A stretch of DNA of 45,540 nt, taken from NCBI GenBank assembly GCA_003562335.1, contig PWVE01000165.1:1-45540 (forward strand), read 5' to 3'. This document shows, one piece after another, positions 1 to 7,833 of this stretch. Under the pieces are notes generated by a model, which was not told where the DNA came from, searched no databases, and saw only the letters and a program-made list of their open reading frames with translations. Source of the stretch: PVC group bacterium. Its GTDB lineage: Bacteria; Verrucomicrobiota; Kiritimatiellia; SLAD01. Both the position numbers and the translations under genes were made by a program. Positions within the stretch are counted from its first letter, which is position 1. The number at the start of each line of letters is the position of its first letter.

Positions 1-27
1 GAAACGTTCTTTCTTTTCTTGTATCAT
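1..27 (-). CDS. Start of an unidentified gene, cut by the window edge
   Basis: Only nine codons are visible, reading MIQEKKERF. The ATG on the minus strand is preceded by AAAGGAGAA, a strong ribosome binding site seven bases upstream, lying in the 16-nt gap after the stop of the XRE regulator. This spacing suggests the two genes form one transcript. The N-terminus is charged and not a signal peptide. Too little is present to name a product. Confidence 0.6.
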
Positions 28-43
28 GTCCGTTCTCCTTTCA

Positions 44-1153
44 TCATACCTTCACCACCCGCATCCGTTTCAGGTCCCGTAAAATCTCTTTTAGTTCCGC
101 GTGGTTCGCGCCGAGGCGCAGACCTGCCGTGAGCGCGAGGTCCCATAGCCGCCCGTTCGGGGTCAGGATCCGGCGGGAATCGTCAGGTTCGCGATAGTTG
201 GTGTTCCGGTAATGCCTCTTGATTTCGGCGCGTAAGGCCTCCTTTACGTTCCTGGGGATGAGGTCGAGATCGTCGAGCCGGTAGCAGAACGCCTCGGCGC
301 TGACGCCGAAGCGATGCTTGATGCGCAACAGCAGCTCATAGGTCCATTGGTCCGGCTGAATACCCAACTGGTTGACCGTTGCCTGTACGGCCCGGGGCGG
401 CATGAGAAACTGGGCGGCGAACTTGGCAGCGGCATGAGCCGGATCGAGCCGCTGCTTCTTGGGCGTCGCTGGATAGGCCCCGCGTCGGGTGGCCCACGTA
501 TGCAAGAGCAAACGGCCGAGTTGGGCGGCGAGCGTGAACAGTTGGCGTTCCGGTGTGTGGCGGTTGTTGATGATGAAGAAGGCGTTGTCGTTGCGGGGAT
601 CATAGAAGCAGGCTCCGGTGAAGTTGATACGCAAGGGCAAGACCAACACCCGCAGACCGAAACTCTCGAACAACTCGAAGTAATCAAAGACCACCCCGTC
701 ATAAATCCGTAAATGCTGTCGCACCCGATCGGCTAGAGTCGCCAGTCCGGAGTCGGACAATTCCAGCGGCACATAAAGCGGGGTCAGGGCGTGCCTGGGC
801 GCGCCGGCCAAATCCTCCAGCGCCAGCACGCTCTCGATCAGACGGTCCACCACCACGGCCACCGACGGCGTGATACGGGCTGTATCCGCATCCACCTGCA
901 CCAACTCACCGTGAGGCGGTGGTGTCGGCGCACCGGCCGGATCAACGCCGAACAGTTGATTGGGGGTCAGCTGGAAGATTTCGAGCACGGACTCGATGAT
1001 GCGCAGGGTGGGCTGGTTGCGACCTTGTTCAATCATGCTCAGGGCGGACGACCCCACGTGCAAACGATCCGCCAATTCCGCCTGGCTCATACCCGCCGCC
1101 CGCCGCAACTTCCGGATATGAACGCCAAGATTATGCCCCGGATTTACATTCAT
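44..1153 (-). CDS. XRE-family regulator with a degenerate ImmA/IrrE-type domain
   Basis: About 369 residues. The N-terminal ~65 residues form a Cro/C1-type helix-turn-helix (RKLRRAAGMSQAELADRLHV, then SMIEQGRNQPT), which should bind operator DNA. Residues ~100-300 follow the fold of COG2856/ImmA-like putative Zn-peptidases: FESFGLRVLVLPL, an F/YDPRNDNAFFIINN strand, then RQLFTLAAQLGRLLLHT and FAAQFLMP. In active members the helix after RQ.FTLA reads HELGH; here it is AQLGR, so both His and the Glu are gone and metal-dependent proteolysis is unlikely. In ImmA-type proteins this domain senses signals or cleaves repressors; here it may only bind a ligand or protein. The start is taken at ATG 1153; an in-frame GTG at 1159 is the alternative. 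No ribosome binding site is seen. The next gene starts 16 nt downstream. Confidence 0.85.
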   Translation of the reverse strand: MNVNPGHNLGVHIRKLRRAAGMSQAELADRLHVGSSALSMIEQGRNQPTLRIIESVLEIFQLTPNQLFGVDPAGAPTPPPHGELVQVDADTARITPSVAVVVDRLIESVLALEDLAGAPRHALTPLYVPLELSDSGLATLADRVRQHLRIYDGVVFDYFELFESFGLRVLVLPLRINFTGACFYDPRNDNAFFIINNRHTPERQLFTLAAQLGRLLLHTWATRRGAYPATPKKQRLDPAHAAAKFAAQFLMPPRAVQATVNQLGIQPDQWTYELLLRIKHRFGVSAEAFCYRLDDLDLIPRNVKEALRAEIKRHYRNTNYREPDDSRRILTPNGRLWDLALTAGLRLGANHAELKEILRDLKRMRVVKV

Positions 1154-1159
1154 GCGCAC

Positions 1160-1188
1160 ATATGAACATTTAAAATGCAGTTTGTCAA
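1160..1188 (-). promoter_or_regulatory. Possible promoter of the XRE regulator, perhaps giving a leaderless mRNA
   Basis: On the minus strand a perfect TTGACA (1188-1183) is followed, after 17 bases, by TCATAT (1165-1160), a weak -10. The area is AT-rich compared with its surroundings. If used, transcription would begin at about 1153, on the ATG itself, fitting the missing Shine-Dalgarno. The -10 matches the consensus at only three positions, so this is tentative. Confidence 0.3.
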
Positions 1189-1341
1189 ATAATTAATGCT
1201 AAAAATTAATAGATTCCAATGATTACATTTTAGATGTCCTTCTGCAGGTCAGCAACCCCATAGTTCATTTCCAAGCCGCTTTCCGGCATACGCAGGAGCA
1301 TCTCACGCGAGGACCAAGGAGTCACCCCCTGCCAGTCGCCA

Positions 1342-1378
1342 CAAAAGAAAGGCCCGCCGCGGATGCGACGGGCCTTTC
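1342..1378 (-). terminator. Rho-independent terminator of the glutamine synthetase gene
   Basis: GAAAGGCCCGCCGC (1347-1360) pairs with GCGACGGGCCTTTC (1365-1378) with one mismatch and a four-base loop. On the minus strand the stem is followed by TTTCTTTTGT. It lies about 25 bases after the glnN stop. Confidence 0.85.
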
Positions 1379-1403
1379 CCGGTGTGTGTGCAGGGATGAT
1401 GGA

Positions 1404-3584
1404 CTATTTGATGAACAGCATCTCCTGATAGGTCGGCAACGGCCAGAGGTCGTCGGCGACAAGCTCCTCCAAGGCGTCACTTGATTCCCGCACGGCCAGC
1501 GTGGCGGGGAAAACGGTATCGCAGAAGTAGTGCGCGTGCTTGAGGACGTTGCCCGCAGGCTCGTTCTCCAACGCCCCTTCCAGAGCTTCAATCCGATCCT
1601 CAAGCTCCGAGACCAACGCGGACACTTTATCCAGCGAGCGGGTATCACCCTTTTTGCCGGCCGCTTGCAGCGAAGCGCTGGTGGCCGCCAATTCACCCTG
1701 ATAGCGATAGGCCGCCGGCAGGATCATGGTCTTTGCCAGTTCCAGGCAGCTATAGGCTTCGGTAGTGATATCGCTTACGTATTTTTCCGTGTAGATTTCG
1801 TTCCGGCTGGTAAACTCGCGCCGCGACAAGACCTTGTACTTGGCCAGCACATCCGCGTTCGCCTTGGCTCCCACCTCCGACATGACTTCAGCCGTGTTCT
1901 TCAAGTTCGGCAGCCCGCGCTTGGCCGCTTCCTTGTGCCAGGCCTCGGCGTAGTTGTCCCCGTTGAAGATGACTGCTTTGTGCTCCTTGATAACCTTTTG
2001 AATCAATTTTTGGACCGCCGCGTTCAGCTTCTTCTCATCGCCGCCGGTGGCTGCTTCCAGCTCCGAGGCCATGTAGTCCAAGCTTTCGGCCACAATCGTG
2101 TTGAGGATGACCAGCGGACCGGCAATCGATTGGCTTGAGCCCACAGCCCGGAACTCGAACTTGTTGCCGGTGAAGGCAAACGGACTGGTACGGTTCCGGT
2201 CCCCGGCATGCCGCGGCAAGGTCGGCAGGGTATCCACGCCCACTTTAAGGGTGCCGGGTTTCTTCGATGACTTGGCGCCGCCTTTTTCCAACTGCTCAAA
2301 GACGTCGGTCAATTGCTCGCCCAGGAAGATCGAAATAATCGCCGGCGGGGCCTCATTGGCACCCAAACGGTGATCGTTGCCAGCATGCGCAATCGCGGCC
2401 CGCAACAAGTTGCTGTAGAGGTGTACCGCCCGAATTACGGCCGCACAGAAGACAAGGAATTGTGCGTTTTCATGCGGGGTGTCTCCCGGTTCCAACAGAT
2501 TGGCATCGGATGTTCCCAGCGACCAGTTCAAGTGCTTACCTGATCCGTTGACCCCGGCAAACGGTTTCTCGTGCATCAGACAGGCCATGCCGTATTTCTG
2601 GGCCACGCGTTGCAGCGTAATCATCACCAAGTGCTGGTGATCGGTCGCTACATTCGCGTTTTCGAAGACCGGGGCTACCTCAAACTGGCCCGGGGCCACT
2701 TCGTTGTGCCGCGTCTTCACGGGCACGCCCAACTTGTAGAGTTCCTGTTCGGCTTCCAGCATGAACGCCAGGACCCGTTCCGGGATGACGCCAAAGTAAT
2801 TGGCCTCGGCCTCCTGCCCTTTCGGCATCGGTGCCCCAAACAAGGTGCGTCCGGTGACCACCAGATCCGGCCGTGAATAGAAAAAGTTCCGGTCAACCAG
2901 AAAGTACTCCTGTTCCGCACCGGCGGTGGGAATTACCACCCCGGGATTTTCCTGACCGAACAGCTTCAGCACGCGTTGCGCCTGCTTGTTCAACGCCTGC
3001 ATCGACCGCAGCAGCGGCGTCTTTTTATCCAGCGCTTCGCCGGTCCAGGAGCAATAGGCGGTGGGGATACACAAGGTTGTGCCATTCGGGTTCTCCAGAA
3101 TGTAGGCCGGGCTGGTCACATCCCAAGCCGTATAACCGCGGGCTTCAAACGTTGCGCGCAAGCCACCGGACGGGAAGCTCGACGCATCCGGTTCACCTTG
3201 AATCAGGAGTTCGCCACTGAATTCAGCAATCGCGCCACCATCGCCATCGGGCGAAAGAAAACTATCGTGTTTCTGCGCGGTCGCACCCGTTAACGGATAG
3301 AAAACATGCGCATAGTGCGTCGCACCTTTTTCAATCGCCCAATCCTTCATCGCCGTGGCCACGGCATCCGCCACAGTGGCGTCTAAGAGGTCCCCATTAC
3401 GAATCGTCCGCTGAACCGACTTGTAAACGGCCTTCGGCAACCGCGCCTTCATCACGGCGTTGTTGAACACATTCTTGCCGAACAACTCCTTGGATGGCGT
3501 CTCTGTGAAATTGAGTGGTTTTTCAATTGGTTTGTACGACGTCACCGCCGACACTGCTGCATACCTTGCATTTAATACCGTCAT
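1404..3584 (-). CDS. glnN: Glutamine synthetase type III
   Basis: A 726-residue protein, the size typical of GSIII and much longer than GSI (~470). It makes glutamine from glutamate, ammonia and ATP in the cytoplasm. The N-terminus has the GSIII-specific section ([18 protein letters not shown], then [29 protein letters not shown]). The catalytic core shows [13 protein letters not shown], the [12 protein letters not shown] segment, [14 protein letters not shown], and [27 protein letters not shown], which supply metal, glutamate and ATP contacts in the family. The C-terminal ~150 residues are the helical GSIII extension. The ATG is preceded by TAGGAGA. The gene stands alone, with a strong terminator behind it and a long AT-rich leader in front, so it probably has its own promoter. 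No PII or amtB gene is adjacent. Confidence 0.97.
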   Translation of the reverse strand: MTVLNARYAAVSAVTSYKPIEKPLNFTETPSKELFGKNVFNNAVMKARLPKAVYKSVQRTIRNGDLLDATVADAVATAMKDWAIEKGATHYAHVFYPLTGATAQKHDSFLSPDGDGGAIAEFSGELLIQGEPDASSFPSGGLRATFEARGYTAWDVTSPAYILENPNGTTLCIPTAYCSWTGEALDKKTPLLRSMQALNKQAQRVLKLFGQENPGVVIPTAGAEQEYFLVDRNFFYSRPDLVVTGRTLFGAPMPKGQEAEANYFGVIPERVLAFMLEAEQELYKLGVPVKTRHNEVAPGQFEVAPVFENANVATDHQHLVMITLQRVAQKYGMACLMHEKPFAGVNGSGKHLNWSLGTSDANLLEPGDTPHENAQFLVFCAAVIRAVHLYSNLLRAAIAHAGNDHRLGANEAPPAIISIFLGEQLTDVFEQLEKGGAKSSKKPGTLKVGVDTLPTLPRHAGDRNRTSPFAFTGNKFEFRAVGSSQSIAGPLVILNTIVAESLDYMASELEAATGGDEKKLNAAVQKLIQKVIKEHKAVIFNGDNYAEAWHKEAAKRGLPNLKNTAEVMSEVGAKANADVLAKYKVLSRREFTSRNEIYTEKYVSDITTEAYSCLELAKTMILPAAYRYQGELAATSASLQAAGKKGDTRSLDKVSALVSELEDRIEALEGALENEPAGNVLKHAHYFCDTVFPATLAVRESSDALEELVADDLWPLPTYQEMLFIK

Positions 3585-3989
3585 CTAATCGTCTCCTACC
3601 GTTGGGGGTTAAAGCCAGCTACTCGGTAACCGGCCAAATTCCAGTACAGCCCTCTCACCTGAAAAGGCACGCCAAGTAAATAGCAGCAAGCGTGCCAACC
3701 ACGCAACAGGCACATAAATATTTGCGATAAAATGCATCGAATCACCTACCCACAGCACAGCGACTACCCCCTAAATGGAGCGCGTTATCGCCAAATTTTC
3801 TTTATTTTAAGACAGTTGGGCCAACCACCCCCCCCTCACCCACCCCCGCGATATTTTCGATGCCCCACGCGTAAACCGAGCTACAAATAACGATACAATA
3901 ACCACCAATATATACATTAATGAATACCAAGCAGTCACTCATTAACATTTTTGTAATTTACAAAGGTTCGTGCTTATTCAAACGTAACA
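3585..3989. other. Non-coding region between glnN and the first repeat
   Basis: About 400 bases with no credible gene on either strand. It is more AT-rich than its surroundings toward the right side (3770-3990), has a C-rich run near 3820-3845, and must hold the glnN promoter. I could not pick a promoter with confidence. Confidence 0.6.
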
Positions 3990-4178
3990 GCTTCGCGCAA
4001 AACCTCCCGGGGCGACACGGAGGTCGCCCCTTCCAGAGAAGATACAGGCGGAAGCTCTTGCACCCCTCCTCTCCAACCATGGATCAAAAGAGACGCCGGG
4101 TACAGAGGCCCGGCCTACAACGGGGTTCGGGGCTGTAGGCCCGCCCGCTGCGGCGGGCGCGGGAGGTTTTGCAAGAGC
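3990..4178. repeat. Small inverted-repeat element, copy A
   Basis: The right end GGAGGTTTTGCAAGAGC (4162-4178) is identical to the right end of the element at 14156-14313. The left end is a damaged version, with GCAAAACCTCC at 3997-4007 still matching. Directly inside the left end is GGGCGACACGGAGGTCGCCC, a hairpin-forming sequence also present in the 14.2 kb copy. The interior right part has a second GC-rich hairpin, GCCCGC...GCGGGC, near 4140-4160. No transposase or other ORF is inside. It behaves like a non-autonomous repeat of MITE or REP type; how it moves is unknown. Confidence 0.75.
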
Positions 4179-4253
4179 CTCAGGCATACTTCGCTTTTGA
4201 CTGTAAGGACATGCTGTTTTGATCGACGAAGTAGGGTGTATCAGCATTGAGGA

Positions 4254-4339
4254 TTTTGTAAAACCTCCAGCGTGGAACGGGCATCCTGCCCGTGAATCAT
4301 GGGCGGGACGACCATGCCACGGGAAGTTGTGCAAGGGCC
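4254..4339. repeat. Small inverted-repeat element, diverged copy
   Basis: TTTTGTAAAACCTCC (4254-4268) and GGGAAGTTGTGCAAGGGCC (4321-4339) are mutated versions of the ends of the other two copies; the right end matches 16 of 19 bases. The inside is different, with GGGCATCCTGCCCGTGA and GGGCGGGACG motifs. Read on the minus strand the region translates to HGRPAHD..RAGCPFHAGG, a repeat-derived pseudo-peptide rather than a real protein. Confidence 0.55.
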
Positions 4340-4479
4340 TGTACTGTTAAACATTTTACTAATGGCAAATGGGTGGACGACTACGGATCACGAAAAGAGG
4401 TGCTTGAAACCGTCCAGCGTAGTCGTAAACCGAAATGAACACACGAGGATAAAAGGAAACCTGAACAAGGAGGTAACAA

Positions 4480-4989
4480 ATGGCGAGGATTACGTTGAAG
4501 GGCAATGCGACGGAAACGGTGGGTGAATTGCCGACGGTGGGACAAGTAGCCCCGGATTTCACCTTGGTGAATAAAGAGTTGGCGGATGTGTCGCTGGCAG
4601 ATTTTGAGGGGTCTTGGAAAATATTGAACATCACCCCAAGCTTGGATACCAGTGTGTGTGCCGCGTCAGCGGTTAAATTTGACAAGGAAGTGGCCACGCG
4701 GCCGCATGTCAAGTTGCTCAATATATCAGCCGATCTACCGCTGGCGGCGGCTCGTGTTTGCGGGGAGCAAAAGCTGGAGCATGTGGTGACCTTGTCGACC
4801 TTTCGTTCACCCGCCTTCGGGACCGATTACGGGGTACGTATTGTCGACGGACCGTTTGGCGGCTTGCTGGCGCGGTCGGTCTTGGTGTTGGACCCGCAAA
4901 ACAAGGTGGTGCACGCCCAGCTGGTGCCGGAAATAGCTGACGAACCGGATTATGCCGCCGCGCTGGCGGTCCTGCCCGCCGCAGATTAA
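4480..4989 (+). CDS. tpx: Thiol peroxidase, Tpx-type peroxiredoxin
   Basis: A 169-residue protein of the usual Tpx length. It reduces hydrogen peroxide and alkyl hydroperoxides using thioredoxin. The peroxidatic cysteine is C60 in the family signature PSLDTSVCAAS, and the resolving cysteine is C94 in AARVCGEQ, followed by the typical VVTLSTFR. The catalytic Thr/Ser and Arg positions are conserved. The translation start is certain because a full AAGGAGG lies at 4467-4473, six bases before ATG 4480. The C-terminal end runs four bases into the converging methyltransferase gene. It has no signal peptide, so it acts in the cytoplasm, or in the periplasm only if exported by another route. Confidence 0.95.
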   Translation: MARITLKGNATETVGELPTVGQVAPDFTLVNKELADVSLADFEGSWKILNITPSLDTSVCAASAVKFDKEVATRPHVKLLNISADLPLAAARVCGEQKLEHVVTLSTFRSPAFGTDYGVRIVDGPFGGLLARSVLVLDPQNKVVHAQLVPEIADEPDYAAALAVLPAAD

Positions 4990-6128
4990 TACAGGTCGTA
5001 CTGCCCCAAAACGCCGGATAGCCCGCCACTGCTTAACTCGGTGGTGGCCTTCGGCTTAAGTCCGAGTTTCTTTAGCAGCGGGCGGTCTCCGGCGTAGACG
5101 TAGGCCGTGCACCCGGTGCAGCGCTGTTTAAGAAAGTCACCGAATTCTTTGATCCGTTGCTCGGCCGCCGCGCGGTCGCCCAGGCGAACCCCGTAGGGCG
5201 GGTTGGTGACGATGAAGGCATCTGCGATACGCGGGATAGCTCGGAAATCCCGCTGTTCCACTTGGATTGCCTGCCCGCCAGGCAACCGTAAACAGTTTTG
5301 CCGCGTAGCTGCGACGGCGTCCGCCGCGCAATCGCTGCCATGGATCAGCCCACGAGGCACGGGTTTGATTGATTGATCGGCGGACTTTTTGATCGTGGCC
5401 CACGCGGCGGGATCGAAACCGGGTAAATGGGCCAACGCGGGTGCGGGACGCAAGTACCCCGCCGGAATTCGCGCGAACCGCATGGCAGCTTCGCACAGCA
5501 GTGTGCCCGAGCCGCACATCGGGTCGATGAGCGGGCATTGCCCCTCCCACCCCATGATGTGGATGATCGTGGCCGCCAAGGTTTCCTGCAACGGGGCGTC
5601 TACCGTGTGCACGCGATAACCCCGCTTGTGCAGTGAGCCGCCGGACGCGTCGATGCTGATGGTGGCACGGTTATTCCGCACGAAGAGGTGTAACCCCACA
5701 TCGGGCGCCACCGTATCCACCGACGGGCGCTGTCCGCATTGTGCCCGGAAATAATCGCACACGGCGTCTTTTAGTTTCAGCGCCGCGTACCGCGAATGCT
5801 TCAAACCCGGCGTGTTGGACGTGGAGGCGGTAACCGCCAGGGTGTCGTGCGGGTGCATAAGCCGCGTCCACTCCATTTTCTGCGCTGTCCGATAAAGATA
5901 GCGGTCGCTATGACAATCGAACGTGATGAGCGGTGCCAGGACGCGTGTAATGAGGCGCGCGGTATAGATGATGCGTGCACAACCCACGTAATCCACCTGG
6001 AAATGGACGCCGCGAAAGGCGGGCTGGACCCGGTCGGCGCCCAACGCGGTCAACTCAGCGGCCGCCCACGGCTCGACGCCCGGGGCCACTTGCGCGAAGT
6101 AGCGCTGTTGCTGCTCATATTGAAACAT
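4986..6128 (-). CDS. THUMP-domain RNA guanine-N2 methyltransferase, RlmL/YpsC-like
   Basis: About 380 residues. The first ~160 residues resemble the ferredoxin-like and THUMP region that binds RNA (YFAQVAPGVEPWAAAELTALGA at the start is typical of COG0116 proteins). The C-terminal ~200 residues are a Rossmann SAM-binding methyltransferase, with LIDPMCGSGTLLCEAAM as the SAM motif and TNPPYGVRLG as the catalytic motif. Relatives (E. coli RlmL N-terminal half, B. subtilis YpsC) methylate guanine N2 in 23S rRNA. The RlmK half of the E. coli fusion is absent. Start: ATG 6128 is preferred over TTG 6131. The gene converges on tpx with a four-base overlap and is divergent from the Lrp regulator. Exact target base not provable here. 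Confidence 0.9.
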   Translation of the reverse strand: MFQYEQQQRYFAQVAPGVEPWAAAELTALGADRVQPAFRGVHFQVDYVGCARIIYTARLITRVLAPLITFDCHSDRYLYRTAQKMEWTRLMHPHDTLAVTASTSNTPGLKHSRYAALKLKDAVCDYFRAQCGQRPSVDTVAPDVGLHLFVRNNRATISIDASGGSLHKRGYRVHTVDAPLQETLAATIIHIMGWEGQCPLIDPMCGSGTLLCEAAMRFARIPAGYLRPAPALAHLPGFDPAAWATIKKSADQSIKPVPRGLIHGSDCAADAVAATRQNCLRLPGGQAIQVEQRDFRAIPRIADAFIVTNPPYGVRLGDRAAAEQRIKEFGDFLKQRCTGCTAYVYAGDRPLLKKLGLKPKATTELSSGGLSGVLGQYDLY

Positions 6129-6197
6129 CAATTGGTTTTCCTTGCGGTTAACGTGACCCTGTATATCATGCCCCCATGATTGTGGAGGAAAATTATC

Positions 6198-6677
6198 ATG
6201 GACGAACTACTTAAAATATTAAAGGGCAATGCGCTGGAAAGCGCGGAGAATATCGGCAAGATGCTGGGGCTTTCCACCGACGAAGTGCGCACCCGTATAG
6301 CCGAATACGAAAAGAACGGCGTCATCCGGGGCTACCAGGCCATCGTGAACGAAGATGTCCTGAAAATGGACCGGGTGACGGCCGTGATTGAGGTCCGGGT
6401 CAGCCCCGAACGCGAAGGCGGCTTTAACCGGATTGCGGACCGGATCAGCAAGTTTGACGAAGTCCAATCGGTTTACTTGATGTCGGGCGATTTTGACCTG
6501 TTGCTGTTTGTGGTGGGCCGCGACCTGAAAGAGGTGGCGTTTTTTGTCAGCGAGAAACTGGCCACGATCGAGGGCGTGCACGGCACCGCCACCCATTTCA
6601 TGTTAAAGACCTATAAACATCACGGCGTATTCATGGAAACACCCGATGCATATGAACGACTCAAAGTTACGCCCTAA
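6198..6677 (+). CDS. Lrp/AsnC-family transcriptional regulator
   Basis: About 159 residues. The N-terminal ~55 residues hold the winged helix-turn-helix (SAENIGKMLGLSTDEVRTRIAEYEKNGVIRGYQA), the remainder is the RAM/ligand-binding domain (AVIEVRVSP..., QSVYLMSGDFDLLLFVVG). Members form dimers to octamers and respond to amino acids. ATG 6198 has GGAGGA eight bases upstream. The stop lies inside the following aminotransferase gene (32-base overlap), so the two are co-translated. The pairing suggests the regulator senses an amino acid handled by that enzyme; this is inferred from context. Confidence 0.93.
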   Translation: MDELLKILKGNALESAENIGKMLGLSTDEVRTRIAEYEKNGVIRGYQAIVNEDVLKMDRVTAVIEVRVSPEREGGFNRIADRISKFDEVQSVYLMSGDFDLLLFVVGRDLKEVAFFVSEKLATIEGVHGTATHFMLKTYKHHGVFMETPDAYERLKVTP

Positions 6678-7824
6678 TTTACTAGCCCAGCAACTGCAGG
6701 CGGTCCCCCGTTCCGGTATCCGCGATTTTTTTGAAATCGTGAGCACGATGCAGGACGTGATCAGTCTGGGCATTGGCGAACCCGATTTTGATGCGCCCTG
6801 GCATATCCGGGAAGCCTCGGTATTCGCCTTGGAACGCGGGGCCACGAGCTACACGTCCAACCTGGGCCTGCTTTCGTTGCGTCAGGATATTGCACGTTAT
6901 TTGCAGGACACCATGGGGCTGTCGTATGCGCCGGATACGGAAATCCTGATTTCCGTCGGCGTCAGCGAGGCCTTGGACCTGGCCATACGCGCCATTTGCA
7001 ATCCGGGCGATGAGATCATGTACCACGAGCCATGCTACGTGTCCTACGGTCCCCTGATTCAGTTCGCCCATGGCGTGCCGGTGCCGGTACCCACTTCCAT
7101 GGAAAACGAGTTCCGGCTGACGCGCGAGGCGTTGGAGGCCCGGGTAACCCCGCGCACCAAGGCCTTGCTACTGAATTACCCCAACAACCCCACCGGCGCG
7201 GCGCTCGGCCCTGAAGAGGCCAAAGACCTGGCGGACTTTGTGCTGGCGCACGACCTGATCCTGATAACCGACGAGATTTATGCCGAGCTCACCTACGACC
7301 AATCGCACGTCAGTGTGGCGGCGTTTCCGGGGATGCATGAACGCACCATTTTTCTCCACGGATTTTCCAAGGCGTGGGCCATGACCGGATTCCGGCTCGG
7401 CTACGCGTGTGCCCCCCCGGAACTAACAGATGCGATGATGAAGATTCATCAATACACCATGCTCTGCGCCCCGATCCTGAGCCAGGAAGCGGCGCGCGAA
7501 GCGCTCCGGCGCGTGGATGAGGATGTGGAAGTCATGAAGTCGGAATACCGTAAACGACGCAATTTCCTGCTGAATTCCTTTGCGGAAATCGGTCTGCCCT
7601 GCTTTATGCCGCGCGGGGCTTTCTACGCGTTTCCCTGCATTGAGAAGACCGGCCTGACCGCCAAGGAATTTGCGTTCGGGCTGCTCGAACAGGAAAAAGT
7701 CGCCTGCGTGCCCGGCACCGCCTTTGGCCCTTCCGGCGAAGGGTTCGTGCGCTGCGCGTATGCCACCTCACTGGACGCCATCAAAGAAGCCATCCAGCGC
7801 ATGGCCCGCTTCATTGGAGGCTGA
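6646..7824 (+). CDS. PLP-dependent aminotransferase, class I/II
   Basis: 392 residues, fold type I. Seen in order: IGEPDFDAP, the Y69-T70-S71-N72 substrate loop, NYPNNPTGA (N at ~178-181, cofactor binding), ITDEIYAELTY (D209 pairs with the pyridine nitrogen, Y212), and GFSKAWAMTGFRLGY with the Schiff-base lysine K242. This is the AspC-gamma/PatA-like subgroup that uses aspartate, aromatic or branched amino acids with 2-oxoglutarate. The substrate cannot be told from sequence. It overlaps the Lrp gene and precedes murA by nine bases, so a role in supplying an amino acid for envelope synthesis is possible but unproven. Start at 6646 is favoured by GGAA six bases upstream; ATG 6652 is an alternative. 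Confidence 0.93.
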   Translation: MHMNDSKLRPNLLAQQLQAVPRSGIRDFFEIVSTMQDVISLGIGEPDFDAPWHIREASVFALERGATSYTSNLGLLSLRQDIARYLQDTMGLSYAPDTEILISVGVSEALDLAIRAICNPGDEIMYHEPCYVSYGPLIQFAHGVPVPVPTSMENEFRLTREALEARVTPRTKALLLNYPNNPTGAALGPEEAKDLADFVLAHDLILITDEIYAELTYDQSHVSVAAFPGMHERTIFLHGFSKAWAMTGFRLGYACAPPELTDAMMKIHQYTMLCAPILSQEAAREALRRVDEDVEVMKSEYRKRRNFLLNSFAEIGLPCFMPRGAFYAFPCIEKTGLTAKEFAFGLLEQEKVACVPGTAFGPSGEGFVRCAYATSLDAIKEAIQRMARFIGG

Positions 7825-7833
7825 CCCACGGCC

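Noticed and set aside
1530-2138. 202-codon plus-strand frame
   Set aside because: Antisense to glnN; no independent signal.
3978-4334. 118-codon minus-strand frame with HGRPAHD-like peptide
   Set aside because: It is the translation of the inverted-repeat elements, lacks a ribosome binding site and cannot be a conserved protein.
4299-4526. 75-codon plus-strand frame overlapping the start of tpx
   Set aside because: Overlaps a gene with a near-perfect Shine-Dalgarno, and its own start has none.
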